The position numbers and the translations under genes were made by a program. DNA of 64,000 nt from Rotaria socialis. Lineage: Eukaryota; Rotifera; Eurotatoria; Philodinida; Philodinidae. This document shows, piece after piece, positions 47,044 to 58,110 of the stretch (position 1 is the first letter of the stretch; every line of letters begins with the position of its first letter). Location: NCBI GenBank assembly GCA_905331475.1, contig CAJNYU010001622.1:1-64000 (forward strand), given 5' to 3'. A model generated the notes under the pieces. The model did not search any database. It saw nothing but the letters and a program-made list of their open reading frames with translations, and had not been told where the DNA came from.

Positions 47044-48788
47044 ATGAAAATGCACTTGAAAATGAACGAAATCCTTCTACTCTTTGTTGGATGGTTTATT
47101 CAAGCTAGTCAGTATTATGTATTTTGAGAAGAAAAGAGGTTTTCATGCGCTTTTATTTTGTAGGTTTTGAATTATCATGTATACAATGTACAAGTCCAAT
47201 TCGACACAGTGCACTAAATCCAAATAATTCTTGTTTAGATGGTACTTTAGAACCTTTGCCGTGTTTTTCATCAAACAATGGTTCCAATCATGCTTTCAAA
47301 AGTTGTATGTCTGTTCTTTATAGAATGGGATTTTCAAGAAATGGAGGTAATAAAACGTTTTTGTAATCATTAAAAAAAACAGAGTCACCCGTAATATCAA
47401 TTAAATATTTTCAGCTAGAAAGTTTTCTGCAATCATACATCGTACACTTCCTCCACCACATTGTTCGATAGTTGATACATCGAAATAGATTAATTTAGTG
47501 TTGGTTGCTTCAATAAGATTTTTTTGCTCGTTAGTTAATGAATCATAAGCTGTCTTTGACATAGCTAATAAATAATCACCTTGCTTATTTTTTACTTCAA
47601 GCATATTACCAGCAAAATTTTTCAATTGTTCAAGTGTAATATTAATAATTTTCCTTTTTCCATTTTGTTCAAGAGACTTTACGATAGTATTTCTTTGTTC
47701 TTGATCTACAATCGATTCTAAACATATTATAGCTACACGTGTACCAATAGCCATGATAACATTTGTATGGTAAATAGGTTTTTGATTATCATCAATACTA
47801 TCGAATATAATCGGAGGTTGTTGATAATTGATTAATTCAGTAAAACGTTGCACAACAGTTTCATGTGTGCGTGGTGATCGTATAGCATAAAGAATTTTAT
47901 TTATACGATCAAGTACTAATGAACCTGTACCTTCAAGAAATTGATTTCGTTGTTCGTATACACTTAGATCAATAATAGCGGTAACATGATGCGTTTGACA
48001 TAGGTTTTTAATGATATCTTGCCGACGTTCGATACGACGATTTTCTGCAAGCATTGGATAGAGAACAATTGTTCCATCGGAATGTGTTGAAAACCAATTA
48101 TTGGGGAAAATTGCATCAGGTTTTATTGGTGACGGTGTATCATCAATTACATCTACATCAACACCATATGAACGTAGTTGCTCGACCATATGATCGAATT
48201 CTTTTAGAGCTTGCTTTGGAATTTTATTTGCTGCTGATGGATCATCATATTGATCTTTTTGAAATACATTCGAACTAGCTGTTTCTGTATTGAAACAAAA
48301 ACAAGCCGGTCGAATCATGATAATATTGCTCGTTGATTGAGTCAAAGCCATTGTTTTAAACATAGTAGGAAGAGACATGAAAACTATACTTATATATTAC
48401 TGTTTCATTCTTTGTTTTCATTTATCGTTCTCGGCGCTCCCGGTAAGACAAGAAACGAATCATCTGCGCATTTTTATTCCTATTACGCACATGTACTTTG
48501 TTGAATTAAGCTTTATTTTTGTTTTACCTAGGAGTATTTATTCAACGTGACTGTTCTGCAATTTCGCAAACACGACAAGAGTGTGATCCACCGATGTCAG
48601 CGATCGATATACATAAGACACTAGATTTTTTTTGCAGTTATACATGTCCGCATGATGGTTGCAATCGACATTCGATTGAAGAAATAGCTTCAAAAGCTAA
48701 TAGAAATTTTGAAACAAAAAATATATTATTTAAAATGAATTTCACTATTTGGATGGCACTCTATTTATTTTTCATCTTTTTTTCTTGA
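47044..48788 (+). CDS. Ly6/uPAR-like GPI-anchored protein, three exons
   Basis: Exons 47044-47107, 47164-47346 and 48532-48788 total 504 nt, giving 167 aa. The N-terminus is a signal peptide (NEILLLFVGWFIQAS). The mature part begins FELSCIQCTSP, the usual opening of a three-finger domain. It carries about ten cysteines in Ly6-like order (SCLDGT, LPCFSS, KSCMSV, RDCSAI, QECDPP, FFCSYTC, DGCNRH). The C-terminus is hydrophobic (FTIWMALYLFFIFFS), as needed for GPI attachment. Such proteins sit on the outer cell surface, and fly relatives such as Quiver/Sleepless modulate channels. Intron 2 is 1,185 bp and contains a whole gene on the other strand. The splice sites GA-GGTAAT and CCTAG-GAG join in frame. 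Confidence 0.72.
47401..48378 (-). CDS. CtlX-like amidinotransferase/arginine-deiminase-fold enzyme (325 aa)
   Basis: A member of the guanidino-group-modifying superfamily (arginine deiminase, dimethylargininase). It is nearest, from memory, to the bacterial citrulline-utilisation protein CtlX. Key motifs are IIMIRPACF near the start, PDAIFPNNWFSTHSDGT (about 87-103), FLEGTGSLVLDR (about 146-157), IYHTNVIMAIG (about 206-216, with the His) and CGGGSVRCMIAE at the end with the catalytic Cys. It probably hydrolyses or transfers from a guanidino or ureido compound; the substrate is uncertain. It is intronless and nested in intron 2 of the opposite-strand Ly6-like gene. Microbial affinity plus lack of introns suggest horizontal acquisition. 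ATG at 48378 gives about 20 residues before the first conserved strand; ATG codons slightly downstream are also possible. Confidence 0.85.
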   Translation of the reverse strand: MSLPTMFKTMALTQSTSNIIMIRPACFCFNTETASSNVFQKDQYDDPSAANKIPKQALKEFDHMVEQLRSYGVDVDVIDDTPSPIKPDAIFPNNWFSTHSDGTIVLYPMLAENRRIERRQDIIKNLCQTHHVTAIIDLSVYEQRNQFLEGTGSLVLDRINKILYAIRSPRTHETVVQRFTELINYQQPPIIFDSIDDNQKPIYHTNVIMAIGTRVAIICLESIVDQEQRNTIVKSLEQNGKRKIINITLEQLKNFAGNMLEVKNKQGDYLLAMSKTAYDSLTNEQKNLIEATNTKLIYFDVSTIEQCGGGSVRCMIAENFLAENI

Positions 48789-49130
48789 AGTAATAAATCT
48801 TTCTGTGTACCTTTTCTAAAACTTATAAATAAATGTCATGGAAATAAATACAGGTAAAATTGTTCTCTTTGAATTTGATAAAAATACAAAGTAAATAAGC
48901 CATATTTTAAAGAGTCAAATAATTAATTAAAATTTTCTTTCATAATCTAATCTATTGATACTTTGTACGGAATTGAGAACCATCTGCTATCCAGTGTACA
49001 CATAAAGACTAAACAGTTCTTTAAATGTATAAGGAACACCTCTCGATAACTCTTAAAAAATTCTAAAGATTATTCACAATGTATTTAATCTATCAAGTTC
49101 GAAAGCAAAACGTTAAGTTCAACTGAATCG

Positions 49131-51478
49131 TTAGCCAGAATATTCAGTTGGGCAGTAGCCAGGTCCGTTGACTGGTGCAGCTGGTATACCTCGTCGTAAG
49201 TATCGACAACGATGCTCTGCAAGTCTAGGAGCTGCTTCTATTACATCATTTGTATCGACCGATGACCATAAACGCTCGGCGGGTGCTGCTGCTCGAGGCC
49301 ATGTGCTTGATATGACGTTCGTTGAATCAACATATTCTACATCAATGAAGAACAATATAGAAATATTTTCGCATCCGTATGTGTTTGTTTTTTGCAAAAA
49401 ACGTACCGCCCCACATACAGGCTTCACCACCCATGACTAATTTCTTTTGTTCTTCGGTCCCTACATGAACAACAAAATGATGAGTAAGTTAAGATCGATA
49501 TAAACAAAAAACAGTTTACCTGTGAAATTGTATGGATCACATTTGTAGTATTTATGCCAATCGTCACCATATGAAATAAGATTCAAATACCTAAGCAACA
49601 CGAATACTTTTGATTTCAATGAAAAACGAAACTGTAGACAATCTGATTTTTTCTAGTCTTTGAGTAAAATATGTCATGAGAAATGTGAACCATTCTAGGA
49701 CACAATAGCCTTTTCTAAATTACAAGGATAGCTAGTTGCATACCAGCATGATGATAAGAGGGTTTTATAACCTAATTTTGTTACTCGAGCCATTTCGTCA
49801 GGATAGGGTTCCTATACAACGAGAAAAACGATAAGCGATGATTTTCGTTCAGCATATACGTATTGGCAACCTTCCAAACTTCAACAACTGTATCAGTTTG
49901 CAACGTGACATTATTATCAATAATATCTTGCCAGACAACATAATTCTTTCCAGTTGCATTTACAATATTAATTAATCTATAAGTAAACTGTTGATATCTA
50001 CGAGTCAAAATAGCTCGTTCAATAATATTACGTTTGCATAAAGTACTGCTCAAGCAACGAATAGTTTGTTCCGAATTCCATTTGTCTCATGAATTGTGTT
50101 ATGGATGGATTACTTTCCCTAAAACAGAAGAATTTTTTAAATCAAAATCAATGACTGAATAGATCTAACCAGCAATCAAAATAAACTTCGTCAGCACCCA
50201 AATGAACATAACGATCGGGAAAAATCTGTGCAACTTCATGAAAGAAATTTTTAAGAAATTCAAATGTTGCATTTCGACTAGGATCCATCGGTCCCAATTT
50301 ATTATTTGGTTTTTTTTCACTATAACATTGAGTCAATATATCATATGCTCTACCCCATGATCGACTATGAGCTAAAGCAAAATATGAAAATCTATGTGAG
50401 CATAGTCTTCTATACAAACCTGGTGAATCAAATTCAATAAAAACTCGAATACCACGTTGTCGAGCAAATTCGAGTAATTCACCAATATCAGCTTGAGAAT
50501 AAATATGATTTCGGTCGAATGCTCCTTTACCACTGAGTTCAGGATAGGTGATTGAATCATACGGAAAAGATTGATCGTCAACAATATGAAAATGAAAAAC
50601 ATTCATTTTACTTTGTGCCATTGCTTCCTAAATCAAAATTAGAACCATTAAAATAAAAGAAAATATCAATGCAGATTTTACTAACCAAATTTATTTTAAG
50701 CGTTTTTTGCGAAATAAAATGTGTCCCGGTATCAAGTAAAAACCCGCGATGTTGAAAACGAGGAAAATCATAAATAGTAGTTTCATTAATGGCAAACTGT
50801 AGTAATGAAAAATAGATTAATTATAAAATATCCTTTGATTGATTACTTGGAGATCGCTATCCGGATAGATAAGCTGACTGAAAGTTTCTAGACCTCGCAG
50901 AGCACCCCATACAGATACAGCATCGAGTAGAGCATGTCCTTCTTTAACAACGAGCGTATCTAGAATGAAACATAGAATCATGTTTTCTGAGCGAAGCAGT
51001 CAGATTTGCGGTAACTCTTTCTTTTTTATTCAAGTCTCTTACATGATTCATTCGATTCCAGACGTGGCCATTCTTCGCATGGTTGTTCAATATTGACAAT
51101 TAATCGTTTAAGCAATGTTACATCACCGAGATCGGATACATTTCTCAATGCTTCTTTTAAATGATGAATTTTGATATCTGCTAAGAGTGGATCAGTCAAA
51201 TGTAACATATATGTTTGTGGAAAGAAAATTATTTTATAATATCGATCGAAAGCATTGCGTAGTAAATCACATTGTTGACTTGTCTCGTTTGTCAAAAAAT
51301 GAAAAGCAGCTGGATGAACAGCAAAACGTACCGATGTTGTCTGTATTGATTGAGGTTTAGGCCATGGCTCTCCGACTGTTGGTTTGATTGAAATTTCATC
51401 GAGCTCAATTTGCTGTTGAGTATTTTGAACTAGTGGAATGTAAGCGTAGATGAAAAAGATGATAAATGTAAGTTGCAT
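49131..51478 (-). CDS. Beta-N-acetylhexosaminidase (GH20), 11 exons
   Basis: A lysosomal or secreted enzyme removing terminal GlcNAc/GalNAc from glycoconjugates, homologous to human HEXA/HEXB. The signal peptide is [15 protein letters not shown]. The GH20 N-terminal domain precedes [14 protein letters not shown] and [29 protein letters not shown] matches human EFDTPGHTLSWG. The catalytic Asp-Glu pair lies in [12 protein letters not shown], then [16 protein letters not shown] and [15 protein letters not shown]. Exons: 51478-51043, 50959-50847, 50796-50686, 50627-50420, 50371-50170, 50118-50032, 49976-49871, 49811-49744, 49590-49520, 49460-49407, 49336-49131. They total 1,662 nt, or 553 aa. Intron 4 (48 bp) is a multiple of three and open in frame, so naive translation reads through it. 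ATG at 51478 starts the signal peptide. Confidence 0.93.
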
Positions 51479-52154
51479 GGTCAAAATAGTGTGGTGTGTT
51501 CTTTAAAAGCATTAAGATATTATTTTTCGAGATATAGACAAAAGACGATAAGAAAGGACGAAAAAAAAGAATTCTTGTTGTTCTGTTACAAAAGATATCA
51601 TGATCAATGGGTTGCAGGTCTTCAGTTTGAGGATGTGCGTGCACATGGAACTCTCCTATTTACTCACAACTATACTTTGAACTGAATAAATAGATATAAT
51701 CAGAGATGGGTGAGTCAAGTCAAGTTAGGTGTCTTTCACCAACGATAATGTCTATTAGATTCTCTCAAAGTGTGGCTTTATATTTCGACAACATAGATCA
51801 AAAATGTCAAGAAAGACATTACAAATACTAGCAATGCTAAAATGTAATCATGGATTAACTTATTCGGTGAATGAAGTTTTCATTCTTTAATAAGCAAATT
51901 AACAATAACATTTTTATTTTCAACTGTATGATGCGTCGAATGTCAATTCTTATCTTTTCCATCGAAGGTTATATTTTGCACATAAAACTTTGATTAGAAC
52001 GAACTTTCAAACACATCAATACATACATATCTTTCTGCTTGTCGTTGTAATGATCCAATAATCAAAATAAGATAGGGTCCTTGTCTTCAAGTATATTCGT
52101 TCTTGAATTGTTATTATTATTATCGTCTGATTAATTCTTTGACTAAAGATATTG
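51479..52154. other. Divergent intergenic region
   Basis: This 676-bp gap separates the divergently transcribed hexosaminidase and UNC93-like genes, so both promoters should lie here. I see no definite promoter motif. Small frames in it have no family signal. Confidence 0.5.
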
Positions 52155-54017
52155 ATGGTAACAGGTGTCGAACTAAAATCAGAACTAGTTCAAACAGTGG
52201 GTAATGATGGTAATTTTAGTAGTGCAGACCCAATTTTTTCGAAAGAAAAGTCTCCATCAGACATTCGAGCATTCAAAAATGTACTCGTGATCTGCTTTGC
52301 ATTCTTATTGCAATTTACTGCATTTAGTGCTATTGCAAATCTTCAAAGTTCACTCAACACCGACGCCAATGTTGGTGTTAATTCATTATCGATTATTTAT
52401 GCATGTCTTCTGCTCTCAGCTACATTTTTACCACATCCATCAATCGCCACATTTGGTCTTAAATGGACTATAGTAATATCTCAAATACCGTAAGTATTAA
52501 ATTATATTTCAGCGAAGAAGAAAGAATATGAATTATTGGATTGGTTGACTTATTTTCGATAGATATCTTCTATATATGGTCGCAAATTATTATCCCAAAG
52601 CTTATTTCATGTATCCAAGTAAAAAATAAAACGATTTGATTGATATTTTCGAATTCTGTCTCCTTCGTTACTAGCTGCTGCACTTGTTGGATTAGCGGCA
52701 GCACCTTTATGGACATCGAAATGTATTTATCTGACAGAAATGGGTTCAATCTATGCGTTCGAGAAAAAACTCGATAAGAATATAATCATCAATCGATATT
52801 TTGGCATTTTCTTCATGTTCTTTCAATCAGGTTTGTCAAAATAATGTTTCCATACGATTCTGGTAGAGTCGATGTTTCGTATTTCTTCCATCAAACAGGT
52901 CAAATTTGGGGTAATCTTATATCATACTTGGTATTGATGCCAGAAGAGAGAATCTATGCTATCAATGGAACCGAAAATAACAGATCATTAGTGTTCGAAA
53001 GTTATGCGAAATGTGGAGCGGATTTTATTGAAGAAGAATATCAAGCTGTCGAGGATACAAATCGTATTGATCGAAAAACGGTAGGGAATATATTTTTGGT
53101 TGCAAAACCCAATAGAATCATGCTTTAGATTGATATTCTTTGCATTATATATATTTGTATATGTGTCTGCTCAATTTTGATAGTAGCTGTTTTTCTCGAT
53201 CAACGACGCACTTCATCTCGTGGTAGGGCGTTACCATGCAAGTTTTCTCTCATGTTATTCGTTGAGTTTTATACATAGATCGAATGTCAGTTATGTTTTG
53301 TAATTCTATGAAATTACTCGTGTCAACAGTTAAACATTTGCGTCATATCAATCAACTTCTTCTGATTCCAATTACTGTGTGGTCGGGTCTTGAACAATCC
53401 TTTCTTTGGACACAGTTTAGCAAGGTAGATTAACAAACTTGCTCAATTTTTTCCTCTGGTTAGGTAATAAAATTTTCTTTTTATTCATGTTTTATAAACA
53501 GGGTTTTATCTCGTGTGTGCTCAATGCCAAATATGTCGGTCTCATTTTGATGGTCTATGGAATATGTGATTCTATTGGGAGTTTTGCTTTTGGTCAGCTT
53601 GTGAAATTAGTCGGACGTTGGCCTTGCTTTGCTTTTGCTGCGATTATTAACTATGCTCTAATAATTACGATGCTTGTTTGGCATCCTTCGCAAGACCAAA
53701 TCGCAGTTCTCTTTGTTTTGGCCGCTCTTTGGGGTGTGACCGATGCGATTTGGCAAACACAGATCAACGCTTTCTATGGAGTTATTTTTACGGAAAATCG
53801 TGAAGCTGCATTTTCAAATTATCGTCTCTGGGAGTCGACTGGATTCGCTTTCTTCTATATCATTACGCCTTACATTCGTGTTCGTCTAGTACTCATTATT
53901 CTCGCTATATTTCTTTCATTCGGCATCGTTGGTTATACAATGACTGAGTATCGATCGCGAACATTGGAAGAAACGAAGGATAAGGCGAAAAAGAAAAATA
54001 CAGTATCACCATCATAG
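52155..54017 (+). CDS. UNC93-like major facilitator membrane protein, seven exons
   Basis: UNC-93 family proteins are 11-12-helix members of the major facilitator superfamily. Members regulate potassium channels or chaperone Toll-like receptors; no role can be assigned here. Helix 1 is ICFAFLLQFTAFSAIANLQS with the family's NLQSSLN turn. Next come GVNSLSIIYACLLLSATFLP, LVGLAAAPLWTSKCIYLTEM, GQIWGNLISYLVL, ILIVAVFLDQ, LLLIPITVWSGLEQSFLW and the C-terminal GLILMVYGICDSIGSFAFGQ with WGVTDAIWQTQINAFYG. Exons: 52155-52489, 52563-52618, 52675-52830, 52899-53080, 53129-53222, 53279-53424, 53502-54017. They total 1,485 nt, or 494 aa, in frame throughout. A long luminal loop between helices 5 and 6 carries a glycosylation sequon. 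ATG at 52155 is the first of the frame. Confidence 0.88.
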
Positions 54018-54557
54018 AAGATGTTAGACAATCAAGGAATTGAAAATGCAACAGTCTTGTGTGCTTGAAAGCTATATTGTAATAATTTCTGAAAACTTTT
54101 TAGTGCGTTGAGGTACGGCATTTTTTTGCTTTCACTCTCTTACAATAAATAATTTTTCAATGAAACAACTTCTTCGCAATCATTTCTCATATTTTTTTAA
54201 ATATTGAAAAAAAAATCCTCCAGTATATTGATCATGGTGAAATACTTCAGTATTTAAATCAACAACAAAAAGATTATCAGACTAACTTTACAAATTCATT
54301 AATCATACCGAGGAGAGCAAGAAAAAAGTACTTGATTATAAGTTTTTCTTCAATGTTATCGATATTTAATCTATCTTGTTAATAGTTTAGAATTATTCAA
54401 TGAATGATGCAAGAGAAATTCATACTGAATTCATAAGATAAAAACAAAATTGGATTTTCAATAATTGAGTGAATAAAAAACTGAAATATATAGTACTCGT
54501 TTGTACATCAGATACCACTAATTTGAAAGACGAAAAAAGCCGATTACCTTCTTTTGT
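54018..54557. other. Intergenic DNA
   Basis: AT-rich with no supported gene. An AATAAA-type signal at 54146 would suit the 3-prime end of the UNC93-like transcript. Confidence 0.45.
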
Positions 54558-55149
54558 ATGATGTGGAAGCTAATCTATTTCATTCTAATGATATTAAAAT
54601 GTCTTGCTTTTACAAAGGGAAAAACCCCAACCAATACCGTCAATAAACATATGTGCATCATTGACGGGTACGCTTCGGTGCCCATCAAATCGTGTTATTA
54701 TGATTAGAAGTGCTTCGCATGGTGTTGCAAAAATATGCGACTCATGTACTTATTCATCCGACGATTGTATTGCGAATGCGATGAGTATTGTAATATGTAC
54801 AACAGATAGTGCTCAATGTGAAATATTTGCAAGAAAAAAAAGACTATCAGAATGTAACGATAAATACAATGATAATGTTCATATTGAATACGATTGTGTT
54901 CCAATATCAATGACTGATGGAAAAAAAGAGTATACGATTTGTCAAAACAGTACAGATATAACAAGTGATTATGGTATCATAAGAAGTCCTGGTTATTCAA
55001 GACAGTTTCAAATCACAGCAACAATAGTCGAATGTTTTCGTTCGATAAATGTACCAAGCAATAAAGCAATTCGTTTATGGCTAACTGATCGATATATTGG
55101 CTCAACACCTGAGGATTGTACTCAAGGTCATGTCGATGTTGTTGATAGT

Positions 55150-55157
55150 ATTCGAAC
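55150..55157 (+). repeat. 8-bp target-site duplication, left copy
   Basis: ATTCGAAC immediately precedes the left end of the hAT-like element. The identical octamer follows the right end at 56240-56247. Confidence 0.9.
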
Positions 55158-56239
55158 CAGGGTTGCCAACTGTTAAGGTTCCGAATGAGGTACAGAACGT
55201 CTCCAATGGGGTACACATGGGGTGCAATTCTTTCCCTAATGTGGTACGCTCGTTGGGTACAAAGTGTTTTTTACAAGGCAAGAAATTGACGCCACGAAAC
55301 GGCTGGCAATAGCATTTTTAGCGAAAGAAAGATCACATTAAACTGCCTATGTGCAAGTCATGATCTGGAATGTTTGTTTTCAAATAAAAGAGTTCGCAGT
55401 TATTGCTGTTTTCAACATTGCTCTGTTCAAAAGATAAAACAAAAATGTTTATTTAGAAAAAAAACGCTCTGTATTCACATTAACTGGCGCACATTTGTTT
55501 TTCATGACGGTATTGCTGTTTGCTTTTGGCAAGTTTGACCATTTCTGGTTGCGACTGTACAAATAAATAATAATCTTCACATTTCAGCTTAGTATTCAAC
55601 TTCAGCCTAACTTTTCATTCAGCCGCAATTGTCTCAGTTGACATCGAGTTTCGACTTGGTGTCCATGCGCGCTTCATATGACTGAATCACCACCGAAGCA
55701 GACAAAAATTTAGAAAAGCACGTTTAAACGTTTAAAATGGGACGGCCATTGTGAGCCACTAACGCTCATTAAAAACCCGCAAGAAAGGCATTATGTATTC
55801 AAAACATTCATTTTTAGAGCGGAAAGCCGGCGAAAAGCTCCAGTTTTTAAGTGCTAAAACGCATTGTTTTTACATTATAGAATAAAAGTGCGCTTTAACG
55901 CTAAAAACTGAATTTTCCCGTCTTTTTTACGCTCTTAAAGTACAAATTTTGAACATAAAATGTGCTACTTCCGGTTTTTAATGAGCGCTAATGACTCACA
56001 ACCATGGATCTATTTTGAGCGATTAAACGCGTTTTTCCAAATTTTTGTCTGCTGGGACAGCCGGCTAATATGATCAACACTTTTATCTCCACAAGAAAAA
56101 CGATAGTTAAAGCCAAAAATGTCATTGATTTCAATCGAAAGATGACTGATATATATAGTGTAAAGGGAAAAGCTCAAATGGGGTACCGATTTTTTTGCGG
56201 GATACAAAAAGTTCAAATGGGGTACAGTTGGCAACCCTG
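55158..56239. mobile_element. Non-autonomous hAT-like transposon (1,082 bp)
   Basis: It begins CAGGGTTGCCAACTGT and ends with the exact complement ACAGTTGGCAACCCTG, a 16-bp perfect terminal inverted repeat. It is flanked by 8-bp direct repeats (ATTCGAAC). A CAGGG...CCCTG terminus and 8-bp target duplication are the hallmarks of the hAT superfamily. AATGGGGTAC words recur near both ends, as subterminal transposase sites often do. No transposase frame is present, so it depends on an autonomous relative elsewhere. It interrupts a CUB-coding sequence. Identical TIRs and duplications suggest a fairly recent insertion. Confidence 0.9.
55693..56058. repeat. Long inverted repeat inside the hAT-like element
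   Basis: Two arms of about 180 bp face each other. They start GCAGACAAAAATTT and end AAATTTTTGTCTGC, and share words such as AACGCTCATTAAAAACC and TTTTAGCG in inverted order, with about 20% differences. It could be a nested foldback element or part of the hAT-like element's own internal structure. Confidence 0.65.
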
Positions 56240-56247
56240 ATTCGAAC
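56240..56247 (+). repeat. 8-bp target-site duplication, right copy
   Basis: ATTCGAAC, identical to 55150-55157. Removing the element and one copy restores continuity of the CUB-coding strand. Confidence 0.9.
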
Positions 56248-56504
56248 GTATCGACACTATGCACATGCACGATATATTTATTCAATATTTTGTTAGAACA
56301 CATTCATTAATATATCGTGGGATGAGAATGTATTTTGACATAGTAGATCAATCGAAAAATGATGCTTGTCTCAATCTGGATGGAACAATAACATCGTTAC
56401 CATCAGAAATAAGTATTCGTCAATATCAAGCTACCACTGCACCTGTTTATGCTACACTTGGGATAGCATCATCAATTCGAATTTTTTAACTGTGTCAAGG
56501 TGAG

Positions 56505-56900
56505 GGCTGCGTCGATACGGATACAATTTGTATCGCCCATCCACATCGTGTCTATGTTACATTGTTTCCATATATATATCCCTGAAAAACCTAGAATTCA
56601 TGAATCATGTAACGGCATGTATCGGCTTGTATCGGCTTGTATCGAGCCTCTGTTACAATGCATCCATATATATACCCCTGAAAAACCTAGAATTCATGAA
56701 TCATGTAACGGCTTGTATCGGCTTCTATTGAGATTCTGTTTCATTGTATCGATATATTGTAACACAGGCTCGACACAAGCCGATACATGCCGTTACATGA
56801 TTCATGAATTGGAGGTTTTTCATAGGTGTATATCTCGATACAATGTAACATAGATACGATGTAGATGAGCGATACAAATTGTATTTGTATCGGCGCAGCT
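56505..56900. mobile_element. Foldback/MITE-like palindrome (about 396 bp)
   Basis: The ends form inverted repeats of about 60 bp. The left reads GGCTGCGTCGATACGGATAC and the right complements AGCTGCGCCGATACAAATAC, both running into ATGTTACATTG. The interior has two tandem copies of a unit of about 78 bp (56571-56648 and 56650-56727), with GAATTCATGAATCATGTAAC and TGTATCGGCTT. A third, inverted copy lies at about 56755-56830. It is non-coding and lies between the lectin/CUB pseudogene stop and the PDC fragment. Confidence 0.75.
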
Positions 56901-57003
56901 ATGCTAAATACAATAAACAAGTATCTAGGAGTATTTATCATAGTGAAGAATATTACTATTGCATAAGAAAACGATCGATCTCCTCTATAGAATTTTTTGC
57001 TTG

Positions 57004-57396
57004 TTAAATTTGCTTGAACAATCTATGAAAATATTTATCAATGCAAACATAATATTCCGTAAAAGTATTTACTGTAATTTCTTTATACATATTCGCAAAA
57101 ACTCGGCAATAGCCATTACCTAGTGTACGATGAAGAATAGCACCGCTAAATTGCGATGCAATTGGAGGTGTTCCAACAATATGCACTATTGGTACCATTT
57201 ATAGCTGAGACTGCACCGACATCGAATGTTGTAACAAGAACCTACAAAATTATATTAAAAAAAGGAGAAATGATAGAATATTTTACGCTTATGTAGATGA
57301 AATTACGACAACACCTCGAATACGAGCGTATCCATCGGACGCATAGGATGAATTCAGTTCATTACAATTATTATCCCATTCGATGTTATCAAAATC
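57004..57396 (-). pseudogene. Pyruvate decarboxylase-like (ThDP enzyme) fragment
   Basis: Only a central N-terminal-domain piece remains. IEWDNNCNELNSSYASDGYA matches the yeast-type NxNELNAAYAADGYARIKG segment, with the Glu that activates thiamine diphosphate. After an intron (57315 donor, acceptor near 57236) VTTFDVGAVSAI follows, and then in another frame VPIVHIVGTPPIASQFSGAI and HRTLGNGYCRVFANMYKEIT. The stretch usually read as NGIAGSYAE is missing and the frame shifts there. Nothing of the rest of the 550-residue enzyme is present. The intact enzyme turns pyruvate or indolepyruvate into an aldehyde and CO2. It is typical of fungi, plants and bacteria rather than animals, so horizontal origin followed by decay is likely. 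Confidence 0.72.
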
Positions 57397-58110
57397 TATT
57401 CCGAAATAGCGAAGAATGATGAGAATGATTTTTATTCGAATTCTTACTCTCGATCTGATCCAAAAATGGCTAGAAGAAAAGGACATTTGATAATTTTACA
57501 GCAAAATAACAGAACGTTTTAAAATGGCGTTGAGACAAACAACGCAGACACACTCCATACAAGATTGTGTGTAGGTTCTTCTAATTTGTTTGAACTACTA
57601 GAGTCAATTTACATATAGTTAGGATATGTTGAAAAACCATGTGAATAATCACAATTGTTTATTGAATTACAAAGATATTTTTTAGAATAAGATGCTTTTG
57701 AAAATACTATTAGTTTATGATACATTGTCAGACAGCTTTCAAATTATGACTTTAAAAAGAGTATCAAACAAATGAATGAATGAAAATTATAATAATTTTC
57801 AAAATTGATAACGGTGCTCTGAAATTTTATCATCTCAATTACTGTTCTGCAAATTCATTGAATTTAATTAGTTAGATTTAAAATAATTTTATTTCAGACA
57901 ATGGTTAAATACTTTGTAATTTTTTTCAATTAAGTTACCACACTAAGCCATTTAAAATTTATAAAAGAAAATAAACGAAAGGCATATATATTTTGATACT
58001 ATTATTCAGAATATAAAATAAGAAAATAATGTTTGGTTTACATTGCACTTCTCTACTTGCTATATCATCTGTATCATTCGGAAGACGTATTGTTTTTTGT
58101 TGTTGTTGTA
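57397..58110. other. Intergenic DNA
   Basis: AT-rich, without a supported gene. It holds the downstream region of the sphingosine-kinase-like gene. Confidence 0.5.

Larger units (their letters stand above)
54558..56487 (+). pseudogene. SUEL-type lectin plus CUB gene, split by a hAT-like insertion
   Basis: A signal peptide (MMWKLIYFILMILKCLAF) starts at 54558. The next segment is a SUEL/rhamnose-binding lectin domain: CPSNRVIMIRSASHG, then KICDSCTYSSDDCIANA and VHIEYDCVP. It lies in a frame shifted by one relative to the signal peptide (break near 54600-54625). A CUB domain follows (YGIIRSPGYSRQFQ, IRLWLTDRYIG, DCTQGHVDVVDSIRT). A 1,082-bp element interrupts it at 55158-56239. Past the element the CUB continues (SLIYRGMRMYFDIVDQ) after a further frame change near 56250-56270, and stops at 56487. 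The intact gene would be an extracellular carbohydrate-binding protein. With an insertion and two frame breaks it appears dead, though one break could be a sequencing error. Confidence 0.72.

Noticed and set aside
49168..49440. 90-codon + strand frame opposite the last hexosaminidase exons
   Set aside because: It is a shadow of a well-supported exon on the other strand.
50372..50419. Extra 16 residues in hexosaminidase between EFDSPG and HSRSWG
   Set aside because: The segment starts GTTTGT and ends TTTAG, is 48 bp long, and its removal restores the family sequence; it is an intron open in frame.
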